DNA from: Saccoglossus kowalevskii
Taxonomy: Eukaryota > Hemichordata > Enteropneusta > Harrimaniidae
DNA length: 28,226 nucleotides
Assembly: GCF_000003605.2 (NCBI RefSeq)
Contig: NW_003109079.1
Location: 215,922 to 244,147, forward strand
Reading direction: 5' to 3'
The first letter of the stretch is position 1. Each line of letters starts with the position of its first letter. The position numbers were made by a program, and so were the translations under genes. The notes beneath the pieces were generated by a model that was not told the DNA's origin, did no database searches, and was given only the letters and a program-made list of their open reading frames with translations. This document shows positions 20,501 through 28,226 of the stretch, piece after piece.

Positions 20501-23500
20501 ATTAAAGCTTATTGTAAAAATGTCAAGAAAGCAAAACATTTGTTTGTTTTTAATTTTCTTTTTTTTTTAGGCATGCCCTCTAGTGGTGACCTTAGATGAC
20601 CCAAAATGTTCAGGATGTAAATTTCAATTACCCAGTAGCCAATTAGTATTTTTTGAATTGCACCACACTCTAATTCCATCACCCTCCCATACTATAATCA
20701 AAAATTTTTTAGCAGGGGGTTATCCCAGCTTAAAGACACATAATAACAGGTGATAACACGCTGACAAGACCAGAAAAATTCAAACAATTAGGTCAAAATT
20801 CGAGAAATGAGGTCAAAGTTCAAATCTGGTCATAACTGCTCTCTGCTAGGCAGCTGTGTGAAAATATGGAAGTACCACTCACGCCATTACAAGCATTCAT
20901 TGCATATTTTACAGCCAGATATTCATATTACCTTCTCTGGTTGCACACTACATAATTACTCATTAGCTCTGATACTTGCAGCTACTCCTAGGCAAACCAC
21001 AGCTATCACCTAACCAATCAATTAATTGGAACATTTTCCCCTTCTTATATTGCGACCCTGCTTACAGTTTTTTTAATTTTTATTTTCAAAGAATGCAAAC
21101 AGAAATGCGTAAATTATGTGTAACTTCAAGGAAGAGATTTTAAGACAGCAAGGTTACACATTTCTCTGTTATTTCTATGTCATTAATTGGTACCCAGCAT
21201 AGACGAAACAAAACTTTTTGATACAAAATAAGAATGACAAGGGAGAATTAAGAATCAGACTTGAGCAGAGGAGATCAATGTTTCAATGGCAATAGCAGCC
21301 ATCATCTACCAGAGTTTTTTTTTTTTTTAATAAAGCCAGCAACGATTCCGAGATCAGCACAACCACTGACTGACTAGTTTTAATGAAGAAGTATCCTCAT
21401 ACTTCACCTCTGACACAGACGGTATTTCGTTTCACAAATAGACATCACAGTAAAATTATATATGCAGAAAACCTAATACATGTGCATGTTTTAACAGTCT
21501 AAAAAATTGCACTATGACATCTCTACAGCAACATCTCGCATATCAATTTCATTATCGGCAAAAACTTCTTTGAAAATTTGGTCCCTGCAATCAATATGGT
21601 GAATAATTGCTTGTCATTGTAGGTAATTTGTCGAGTATCAGTGAATCTCCTAAGTTTTATCGCAGTATTTATAAACTTGATAGCTCATGTGAATAAGTAC
21701 TGATAGTTTGTATGCCATTCCAGGAACTAAGTTTACTAATGGGAAGAGGAAAACAAGTTTAAATCAACTGATGGTCAACTGATGGTGAAGTAAACTCAAT
21801 TCCACTGAAATTGGAGCTTGTCACTAAGGAAATCTTTTCTCAAAAATACAGTAAATTAATTTCAATAGGGAATGAACAATATAATCACCCTTTACAGTGT
21901 GGGGCTGTGCTGAAAGTCTGCCCCTTTAATAGACACTGCAACCAAGCATCTAGATATCATTACCACTTGAACTTGAAGTTGGACAAGTACACGTTAAAGA
22001 AGAAACCAATCCCAATAACAGCATCTGAAAATCTCGTTTCTTTTCACATTTACAGAGGTCAAATTATCAGCCAAGTCAGAAACACTTAATTTTACTCATC
22101 TTTGTTAAACTATGCTATTAATCTGCACTGAAGGACGATGATTTGCTAAGCAGAAGTATGAAGTATATATTAATTTTGGAGTAACAGAAAACAACAAACT
22201 ATGTGACTGGAAACACTATGCATGGTGCTACATACTTTCCCTGTTGAGATGAATGAAGTCCATTCAGAGGGGATATCTTCCCATGTTCTATTTATAGAAT
22301 CCTAATATGGGATGGTACCATCCATTATGTGGATTATCATAAGATACCCAGGTACTGTAAAATGACTAAATTTTCATTGGGTTTAAATTTCGCTGATTTA
22401 CCATTTTTGGCTTATTCAGTGGGTTTTAAATTCACGGTTTTATCATTTAGATAATGTGTTCTATGCTAAATTTTACATATTCACTGGGTTTTAATTTAGC
22501 GCATTTTCCAGTCAGCGAAATAAGCGAAATTAAAACCCAGTGAATAATTAACCCTTTTACAGTACATCCTTTGCTAGTGAAATACGATCCGTGTAGGTGT
22601 CTGCCACCTGTTTTGAATACAGTTGCATTGCACTGAACACTGCCATCAATGAAGCTGAACAAATACATGCTATTTTCTACACCATTTTTTTCGTCTTCTT
22701 AAATTGTTATTATTCAAGTCACTTACAGATGGTGGCCATTAAAATAAAATGTTAACATTCAATAGAGTAAAATGTTTTAAATCGCACCTATATATAGAAT
22801 CAATCTCCTCCTACGCTTTGCATATCAATAATCTCCATTATAAAATGTAGGGGATGAGGAAAAGTATCATTTTCTGTGATTTTAGTTGCCAAAAATGTAT
22901 GGTAATATTAAAATGTAATGCTGACAAACCTGATGACATGCCAGCAACTAGAAATCCCCAGTGGATTTTTTTTTTTTTTATTTCAAGCCTTGAACTTTTA
23001 ACTCTCAGGTGTAATTAGATTTTAGCTCGCAGTTTAAGGTAATAATACAATTTAATCTCAGATTTTGAACCTGCTTTTGTTGATGTTGACATTAAATGTA
23101 CATTTTAAAAGTATGAAAACAAATACCTGAATCGTATCAAATCATTCCTTTATCACTACTTACTTTACTCTTTTGAGCATCATCCATAAAATGTCAATTT
23201 TTTTTATCAAATTCTAGAAGTAATGTCACATTTTTTTGCTGTTTGGTCCAAAATTAAAAATGAATTCAGTGAAAATGATGAAAAAAGCAAATTAATTGAC
23301 ACAAATTATATTTCATATAAAGATTAAATGTTTTAAAAAAACACTTTTTTTATCTCTCGTCTCAATATCTCTTCAATGTAAATAACACACGTGACAAATA
23401 AGAATCCCAATAATACACTCTAGACAGTATTACTCACAACAATATTTTAGTGTCAGAAAACAGAAAACAAAAACTGAAGTAGTGAACACGCAAAGAACGC

Positions 23501-24752
23501 AGTCAGTGACCCAGAGTCATCCTGGATATTAAAATCTCTCAGTGTATATATTGTATGTATTACCCATAGTTTTTGATGTACACTATAAAACTTGTTTATG
23601 ACCCAAGAGTCACAGATCAGCGGCCCGAGAAGCGGACCACTAAAAATAATTTAACCACAAGGGTCACTGCGATTGTTACATGTTTTGTAGTTTTCAACCT
23701 ACAGTTCTATGATTGCAGAAATTCATATTACTGAGTGCTGCTCTGGAAATAAATAAACTTCACAATTCAGCGGAAATAACTATTTGGTGCATAAACACGG
23801 ACAAACATGATAATGAAATTATCTACCTGTATAAAATCAATTTAATAAATAAGCAACTAAACTTTTGAAATATAACCTACACTATGATGTTTGTCCAAAA
23901 CAATTATTTGAGCCACGAATTGCTTGTGAATTTTCTGCAACCATAAAACGTAATAAAACAGTATGTATAAATATAAGAAAATGAGTTATGACATTGTTAT
24001 CACAGACGGTGAATAGACTGCCACAAAAGCAATAAAATGTGATTGTAATTCAAATAACATCATACCCACCTTTACCGAATAAGTGAAATTTCTTACTCTT
24101 AGGGACTTTTGGACAAAAAGAAAAAAAACATTGGATCTAAAGTGAACACAAACATGTAAGGATTGGGGGGGGGGGGGTGTACATGCATGGTATAACAGCT
24201 ATAAATATTAGAGTATCAACTAACTGAAAATCAATGGCAGGTAATACAGTCACAAGTACATAGCTATATTTTGTTGCATGCTTTCATCGTATGTGCGCTG
24301 CAACAGCACTAAGCCCAGGCATGAACTTTCATTCAAAATGTGTCCATTTGTGGAAGAATGAAACAGAAAAATGATTAATTCAATTTCCAAACACTTAAAT
24401 TTATCCAATCTCCAACCGAAAATGTGTATTAATTAAATTTATTTCTATTCATTCTTCTGAAAATGATCACAGTGAAAATTGATCTCAAGTAAACGACTTA
24501 GTCAATTTTCGTGATTTAAAAACTTGTATTTGCAAGATATGGTATCATCAATTACCAACAAATAGCATGTATGCAAAAAGCTGCAATAGAATTCTAGTCT
24601 ACGCTCGGACGCAATTTTAAAGTCCTGGTTTGATTTATAAGCATTGATTACCTTGTCCTCTCTTGACCAACCTAGGCTCTCCAAGCTCCACGTAGAAATT
24701 TTCATTTTTCTCATATTCTTCATCATCAATAATCTTTACGTTTATGAATTTA
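14127..24752 (-). CDS. SLC8A: Na+/Ca2+ exchanger (NCX, SLC8 family), 3' half of gene
   Basis: Transcript order (complement): 24752-24652, 24105-24070, 18431-18277, 16545-16446, 16338-16072, 14506-14127. Including the 12-codon exon this encodes about 346 residues ending in YIEGF and TAA; phases match at every junction. The family moves three Na+ in for one Ca2+ out across the plasma membrane. Visible parts, in order: the end of Calx-beta domain 2 (IIDDEEYEKN, GEPRLV), the variable splice region, the end of the cytosolic loop (TVDKLIKKANLSLVVGTSSW, REQFVEAVTVSSG), an acidic patch, and the membrane half with the alpha-2 repeat (VALGTSVPDTFASK, GNVTGSNAVNVFLGIG). The N-terminal membrane half, alpha-1 repeat, CBD1 and most of CBD2 lie right of the window. 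It could be called SLC8A1-like; invertebrate genes precede the vertebrate paralogue split. Identification is secure. Confidence 0.96.
14507..16071 (-). other. NCX intron splitting the alpha-2 aspartate codon
   Basis: The donor GTATGG and acceptor TTCAAAG interrupt the GAT codon of GTSVPD after its first base. The intron holds a (CTGCAGA)-type triplet repeat at 14697-14716 and a CpG-dense block at about 15055-15430. No coding exon was seen in it. Confidence 0.75.
15055..15430. other. CpG-dense block inside NCX intron
   Basis: CpG dinucleotides are unusually frequent for this window (GTCACGCGCTCGCGGATTG, CACGAACGTG, CGGACGTTTTTCCGCG, CTGTCGCTAG), against CpG-poor surroundings. There is no open reading frame or splice signal that I can support. 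It may be an intronic regulatory element or a young repeat. Confidence 0.3.
16072..16338 (-). CDS. SLC8A: NCX exon: acidic patch, membrane helices and first part of alpha-2 repeat
   Basis: Acceptor TTCTCTTTCCCAG, donor CCAG|GTATGG, 267 bases, phase 1 in and out. It starts with the acidic GDEDEDGEEKLPSCSDY. Hydrophobic segments follow: VMHFLSIFWKILFAFVPP, GWACFTVSILMIGLLTAVIG, and DTVTAISFVALGTSVP. DLASHFGCTVGLKD connects the last two, as in other NCX proteins. GTSVP(D) is the alpha-2 core; its ion-binding aspartate is split, G here and AT in the next exon. Confidence 0.96.
16446..16545 (-). CDS. SLC8A: NCX exon: loop segment before the second membrane half
   Basis: Acceptor CATTTTTTTTTCCAG, donor TCAG|GTGAGT, 100 bases, phase 0 in and 1 out. 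It encodes NTVDKLIKKANLSLVVGTSS, then WREQFVEAVTVSS. This is nearly identical to the (S/N)TVDKLIKK.NL.LVVGT.SWREQF.EA.TVS.G signature shared by all NCX proteins. Confidence 0.95.
16546..18276 (-). other. NCX intron
   Basis: AT-rich intron of 1.7 kb between the SLTEFK-type exon end and the TVDKLIKK exon. No repeat, RNA gene or cassette exon was recognised. Confidence 0.6.
18277..18431 (-). CDS. SLC8A: NCX exon: end of variable splice region, back into conserved loop
   Basis: Acceptor CTGTAAATTAG, donor TTCAAG|GTAAAG, 155 bases, phase 1 in and 0 out. It reads GSDDEDSAYGDKENSG, SNHMTEDEKRVAEMGKPRLG, then DLIKCEVKILESTEFK. The part EEKRxAEMGxPxLG...xxVxIxESxEFK is the conserved end of CBD2 in NCX proteins, encoded by the constitutive exon after the cassettes. 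The acidic start (SDDEDS) fits the variable insert. Confidence 0.93.
19242..19292 (-). CDS. Possible further NCX cassette exon, 17 codons (tentative)
   Basis: Between the 12-codon exon and the next firm exon, a 51-base stretch lies between acceptor GGTTTACAAAG and donor ACAG|GTGTAC. It enters and leaves in phase 1 like its neighbours. It would read A-GHDDSSQKHVKIPAVT-G, a hydrophilic insert suited to the cytosolic loop. The acceptor lacks a good pyrimidine tract and I see no clear homology, so chance is a serious alternative. Confidence 0.2.
20574..20586 (-). promoter_or_regulatory. CTCF-like motif (minus strand)
   Basis: The minus strand reads CCACTAGAGGGCA, a full match to the CCASYAGRKGGCA core of the bilaterian CTCF motif. 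On the minus strand an A-rich stretch follows shortly after, so it may instead be the 3' end of a retroposed SINE. Confidence 0.35.
22353..22565. mobile_element. MITE-like element with CTGTAAAA termini and TA target duplication
   Basis: Terminal inverted repeats CTGTAAAA (22355) and TTTTACAG (to 22563) are flanked on both sides by TA, the Tc1/mariner signature. Inside, perfect 19-bp arms at 22479-22497 and 22527-22545 (ATTCACTGGG... and its complement) can form a hairpin. Related GTGGGTTTTAAATT words lie at 22374-22432. At about 210 bp and with no coding capacity it is non-autonomous. Confidence 0.65.
24070..24105 (-). CDS. SLC8A: NCX small cassette-like exon, 12 codons, phase 1 on both sides
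   Basis: Acceptor TTTTTGTCCAAAAG, donor AAAG|GTGGGT, 36 bases. In the required phase it reads V-PKSKKFHLFGK-G. The position, just after GEPRLV..., is that of the alternative exons of vertebrate NCX genes. The KFHLFGK part resembles the K-Y-L-F/Y-G segment there. Because it is phase 1 at both ends it can be skipped without changing frame. Whether it is constitutive or alternative cannot be seen from DNA. Confidence 0.7.
24106..24651 (-). other. NCX intron upstream of the 12-codon exon
   Basis: Donor GTAATC and acceptor CAAAAG. Apart from the poly-G tract (poly-C in transcript sense), which lies close to the acceptor, I see nothing. Confidence 0.65.
24164..24177 (+). repeat. Poly-G tract
   Basis: Run of about a dozen G residues followed by TGT, in the NCX intron just upstream (in transcript sense) of the 12-codon exon. 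Confidence 0.9.
24652..24752 (-). CDS. SLC8A: NCX exon: C-terminal strand region of Calx-beta domain 2
   Basis: Acceptor TTTGTTATTTTTAG, donor CAAG|GTAATC, 101 bases, entering with the last base of a split codon and leaving in phase 1. It reads KFINVKIIDDEEYEKNENFY, then VELGEPRLVKRGQ. This matches the IDDEEYEKN...F..EIGEPRLVE stretch of NCX proteins, just before the alternatively spliced segment. The preceding exon, needed to complete CBD2, is not recognisable up to 28226. Confidence 0.9.
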
Positions 24753-24929
24753 CTAAAAATAACAAAGAAAAGAAAAAAACATTATTTATAACTCATCTTA
24801 CTCTCACAATTAATAAAAAAATAACAAACATATACCTGTGAATTTTTGTTTTACTATTTACCTTGACTTAAATATTCATAAAATGACTCACAAAGTTTCA
24901 ACTAAACATGACCACCTGCACGTGTAATT

Positions 24930-24967
24930 GCGGACGGACAGACGGTTGGACAGACGAATGGACAGAG
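24930..24967 (+). repeat. Degenerate GGACAGACG repeat
   Basis: CGGACGGACAGACGG, TTGGACAGACG and AATGGACAGAG follow one another, a decayed short tandem repeat of GGACAGAC type. Confidence 0.7.
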
Positions 24968-25875
24968 AAACTGTTTTGAGCCTTCTTGGCCGTCTGACAT
25001 GTCAGTTATTAGGATAGATAACACTTGGGTTTGTCAAGTCTACATGTGTGTGTGTGTGTATGTAATAAAGAAAATAAACTAAAGAGTTTTCTTTTCCCCT
25101 GAATGTAAGCAAAAACAAATACCACCAGTGTTTGTTATTCACAGGGCAAGCTCACAACTAATGGAGCTAATGATCGTCATTGACAGTGAGGGACATTGAA
25201 CTAAAATCAATTTCCAGTGTACTCGTACAAGCAGTATGCACACAGGATAGTGTCTCTACAAGCCTGCCAGGAGGCACTCTGGGTGATTATTTCACCAAAC
25301 GAAAATTAAGCTTCTCTTTGATGTACTCTCATGAAAATGATAATAATCATAGCTTGCTTAATTATTATTATTATAGTAATTTTATCAAGTGAAAAATATC
25401 TGATACTTTTTAATTTTTTTTATAAAGGAGACGATATTTTATTTCAAATTTTCATCACCTGGGAACTACGTCAAGTTTTTGAGTAAATATATACATGCAG
25501 ATGATAAATAATTAATTAAATTGCTGCAATTTAATTAGAGTACAATAAGTAAATCACATTATCACAGTGCATTATAATTCAGAAAATTGCAGTGAAACTC
25601 AATCAGGGCAAACTAAAACGAAAAACTACTATGATAGTTAATATAATTTTTATTACAGTTGTAAACTCCACACGTTTCACAGACTATACAAAATATAGTC
25701 AATAATGCCAAAACCATTTCCTTAAGACAAAAACAGCAGCCTTTTTGTGCAGTTAAATATATCTGTTATAACATGATGATACATGTACATCGAGAACAGC
25801 TGAAACAGACATGAGCGATATTGAATTACAATCGCAGCAATGTTGCACAACAGAGAGAAAAAAATATATTCATAA

Positions 25876-25904
25876 TTTATGCATAGTTTATGCATAGTTT
25901 ATGA
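25876..25904 (+). repeat. 11-bp tandem repeat TTTATGCATAG
   Basis: Two full units and one partial unit in direct succession. Confidence 0.85.
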
Positions 25905-27257
25905 AGATATGATGTCTTAACAACGACCTAACTGTGAGAATATGTTCGTTACATGGTAGAAGTCGAGGAAAAGTGTACATGATGCAAAATCTTAACACTG
26001 TCTACAATATTTCACAAGTGTATTAATTGCGGTTAGTTTATTATACTCCCCGGCAACCATTATTCATTTCTAAATTTAGTCATTTATATCATCCATGATT
26101 AATGAGCCTGAACTTTAGTCTCAAACATAATCCGCTCATATTTGTAATATCAGACTGTGTGTCACGTGCAGTTTTACAAGATTTGTAACAATATCAATAA
26201 AATATCTGAGAAATAATGACGTGATTTTATGAATAAAGTAATATTATTCAAGTCACTGTTGTCAACAAGCAACATGCATGTCAAGAAACCAAGCTTGTAT
26301 CCATAGAAACCATTTTGCCATTTCATTTTTAACTCACACGGGCGGCCATTTAAAAATTATAAAGGCAGTCACGTAATTCAAAGCTAATGAAAGCATTTTT
26401 ACACAAACATTAGCACAGAGACTGCTGCAACATGTCCATTTCCTGATTTTCAAAGTATTACTTGTCTACGGTACCGGTGCAAAGTCATTTGTATTAAAAT
26501 TACAAGTATATGTGTCAGAATACATTGATCTGTACAATAGTTTCCAACTACGGTAATATATTTTTTTTTTAAATTAAATGTCAAATCTGTAGAAGAAAAA
26601 AAAGGAGGAATTTCTGATGTCCATACAAAAATATATATTATCAACAGCCCTTTAATTAATTTTCTAATGCAATAATGAACAAATACAGTATTTGAAAAAT
26701 AAAAAATAAAAAACATAGCCACAACAATATATTATTAAACAATCAAATTGGCTGTACATGCACAAATCCTGCATTACAGATAATTTATTATAAACGTATC
26801 AGAATGTACCACCTTTGAGTCACTAAGTTAGACATGATAAGAATGCCCCCCCCCCCTCTCCCATTTGGATTCATATCAATATTGTAGACTGAATTGAAGT
26901 TAACATAAACTAATAATTATATTTTAATAGCCAATATCTGCTGTTACTAAAAATAAACATGCATTACATAGGCCTGGGTAATTGATGATACATGTAGTCA
27001 TATACTTAAGAATGACATCTCAATTGACCACAACCTGCTACTGATTTGTCCTAGGATAAACAAGTATGTATATTTAGCATTAAATACATAAAGTTGACCT
27101 TGCTTTGAACCAAGAAAATGTTAATATAAATAAAGTTTAGAAAGCTGTCATAAACATGTCAGAGTTGCTCAGCAAGCTGTGAAGTAAACTGATATTTCTA
27201 CTTCATGTGTATCAATATCAGTGCATAGGTGGAAGAAAAGCGACAGTAAGCATGACT

Positions 27258-28150
27258 GGTTCGTCCCTGACAGGAGCTAGCCTAGACCCTGAGTGAATGG
27301 TTTCTGACAGGAATATGCCTAGTCTCTGAGAAATTGGTTTCTGACAGGAGCATGCCTAGGCTATGAGAGAATGGTTTCTGAAAGGAGCATGCCTAGGCCC
27401 TGAGTGAATTGTTCCTGAAAGGAGCATGCCTAGGCGCTGAGTGAATTGTTCCTGAAAGGAGCATGCCTAGGCTCTGAGTGATAGGTTTCTGACAGGAGCA
27501 TGCCTAGGCTCTGAGAGAATGGTTCCTGAAAGGAGCATGCCTAGGCTCTGAGAGAATGGTTTCTGACAGGAGCATGTCTAGGCTGTGAGAGAATGGTAAC
27601 TGACAGGAGAATGCCTAGGCTCTGAGTGATAGGTTTCTGACAGGAGCATGCCTAGGCTCTGAGAGAATGGTTTCTGAAAGGAGCATGCCTAGGCTCTGAG
27701 TGATTGGTTTCTGACATGTGCATGCCTAGGCTCTGAGTGATTGGTTTCTGACAGGAGCATGCCTAGGCTGTGTGTGAATGGTTTATGACAGGAGCATGCC
27801 TAGGCCATGAGTTATTGGTTTATGGCAGGAGCATACCTATGCCATGAGTGATTGGTTTCTGACAGGAACATGTCTAGGCCCTAGTTGAATGGTTTCTGAC
27901 AGGAGTGTTGCGAAGGCCCTGAGTGAATGATTTCTGACAGGAGCATGCCTAGGCCCTAGTTGAATGGTTTCTGACGGGAGCATGCCTATGGTTCTGAGTT
28001 GATGGTTTCTGACAGGAGCATGCCTAGGCCCTGAGTGATTGGTTTCTGACAGGAGCATGCCTATGCTCTGAGTTGATGGTTTCTGACAGGAGCATGTCTA
28101 GGCGCTGAGTGAATTGTTCCTGAAAGGAGCATGCCTAGGCCATGAGTGTA
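27258..28150 (+). repeat. 37-bp minisatellite, about 24 copies
   Basis: The consensus unit is TTTCTGACAGGAGCATGC followed by CTAGGCTCTGAGTGATTGG. The period is 37 almost throughout (one unit is 38). Variants include TTCCTGAAAGG starts and GTGAATGG, GAGAATGG or GTTGATGG ends. GCATGC and GCCTAGGC palindromes overlap in most units. Because 37 is not a multiple of three, the three frames alternate and the open frame on the minus strand (27837-28058) is an artefact. Confidence 0.95.
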
Positions 28151-28168
28151 GTTTATAAATAAATAAAC

Positions 28169-28226
28169 GCTGCTCGGACTGATAAATATGATATATAGAA
28201 GATAATATTTGATCAGTCCGAGCAGC
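28169..28226. repeat. Strong inverted repeat (hairpin) closing at the window end
   Basis: GCTGCTCGGACTGAT (28169-28183) is the exact reverse complement of 28212-28226. With one bulged G (28211) the stem continues by AAATAT/ATATTT (28184-28189 with 28205-28210), leaving a 15-base loop. The outer end of the right arm is the last base of the window, so the arms may be longer. It may be the end of a fold-back element. Confidence 0.85.

Larger units (their letters stand above)
18432..24069 (-). other. NCX long intron of the alternative-splicing zone
   Basis: This 5.6-kb stretch lies between the 12-codon exon and the SDDEDS exon. In vertebrates the matching interval carries several cassette exons. 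Here I see one weak candidate (19242-19292), a CTCF-like motif at 20574-20586, a MITE at 22353-22565, poly-T tracts and a poly-G tract just beyond its edge. Confidence 0.6.
24753..28226 (-). other. 3' part of an NCX intron running off the right edge
   Basis: The next upstream exon of the exchanger is not found in the window, so at least 3.4 kb here is intron. It holds a degenerate GGACAGACGG-type repeat (24930-24967), a short (GT)n run (about 25046-25058), an 11-bp repeat (25876-25904), a poly-C tract (about 26846-26855), the second 37-bp minisatellite and the terminal hairpin. Confidence 0.6.

Noticed and set aside
21525-21595. Minus-strand exon-like stretch (reads DQIFKEVFADNEIDMRD) after TTGATTGCAG
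   Set aside because: The required entry phase is 2 and the only nearby GT gives a phase-0 exit, so it cannot join the phase-1 NCX exons in frame.
22918-22940. Possible 6-codon micro-exon (AGMSS) in the NCX intron
   Set aside because: Phases would fit, but the acceptor region is A-rich, with no pyrimidine tract, and such a short match is expected by chance.
23597-23640. Good-looking minus-strand acceptor ATTATTTTTAG followed by GC-rich sequence and a GTGACT donor
   Set aside because: In the required phase 1 it meets TGA after seven codons.
25180-25392. 70-codon plus-strand frame, and a minus-strand frame opposite it, in the rightmost NCX intron
   Set aside because: Neither matches Calx-beta sequence or any other family I know; no splice sites in phase with the CBD2 exon.
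27837-28058. Minus-strand frame with repeated RHAPVRN and LLSET words
   Set aside because: By-product of the second 37-bp minisatellite; the frame cycles with the repeat.

Overview
The window is eukaryotic, AT-rich (about one third GC by eye) animal DNA. Its two protein-coding genes are split by long introns with ordinary GT-AG splice sites, and the rest is intronic or intergenic DNA with SINE-, MITE- and minisatellite-type repeats. Only metazoans carry an exchanger of the NCX/SLC8 type with a Calx-beta regulatory domain. A DPH6 that keeps a C-terminal YjgF/RidA part, together with frequent TACCGGTA and TACATGTA octamers, suggests a (probably marine) invertebrate. A lophotrochozoan or an invertebrate deuterostome would fit; I cannot name the species.

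Left part (+ strand, 90-6661): the last five coding exons I can place of diphthine--ammonia ligase (DPH6), covering the C-terminal YjgF/RidA region. The catalytic ATP-pyrophosphatase half lies left of the window. One exon (5239-5337) was found only by phase matching. A polyadenylation signal follows at 6877. The 3.3-kb third intron holds an (AT)n run and a 20-copy, 37-bp minisatellite.

Middle (6662-14126): about 7.5 kb between two convergent stop codons. I recognise no gene here, only dispersed-repeat fragments, short tandem duplications, poly-T/poly-G tracts and some palindromes. Part of the right side must be the 3' UTR of the exchanger.

Right part (- strand, 24752 down to 14127): the 3' half of a plasma-membrane Na+/Ca2+ exchanger (NCX, SLC8 family). 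In transcript order the exons are 24752-24652 (end of the second Calx-beta domain, CBD2), 24105-24070 (12-codon cassette-like exon), 18431-18277, 16545-16446, 16338-16072 and 14506-14127. Phases agree at every junction, and the reading frame runs to the conserved C-terminus. The exons for the N-terminal membrane half, CBD1 and most of CBD2 lie right of the window. The intron at the right edge holds a second minisatellite, also of 37-bp period (24 copies), followed by a strong hairpin that closes exactly at the last base.

The two genes are functionally unrelated (elongation factor 2 modification and calcium extrusion); they are tail-to-tail neighbours. The most interesting points are the alternative-exon zone of the exchanger, the two 37-bp arrays (one with a nuclear-receptor-like everted repeat in many units), the terminal hairpin, a shared 13-mer with a CTCF-like core in convergent orientation, a small TA-flanked MITE, and the over-represented TACCGGTA palindrome. 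I did not find a clearly new multi-gene system.
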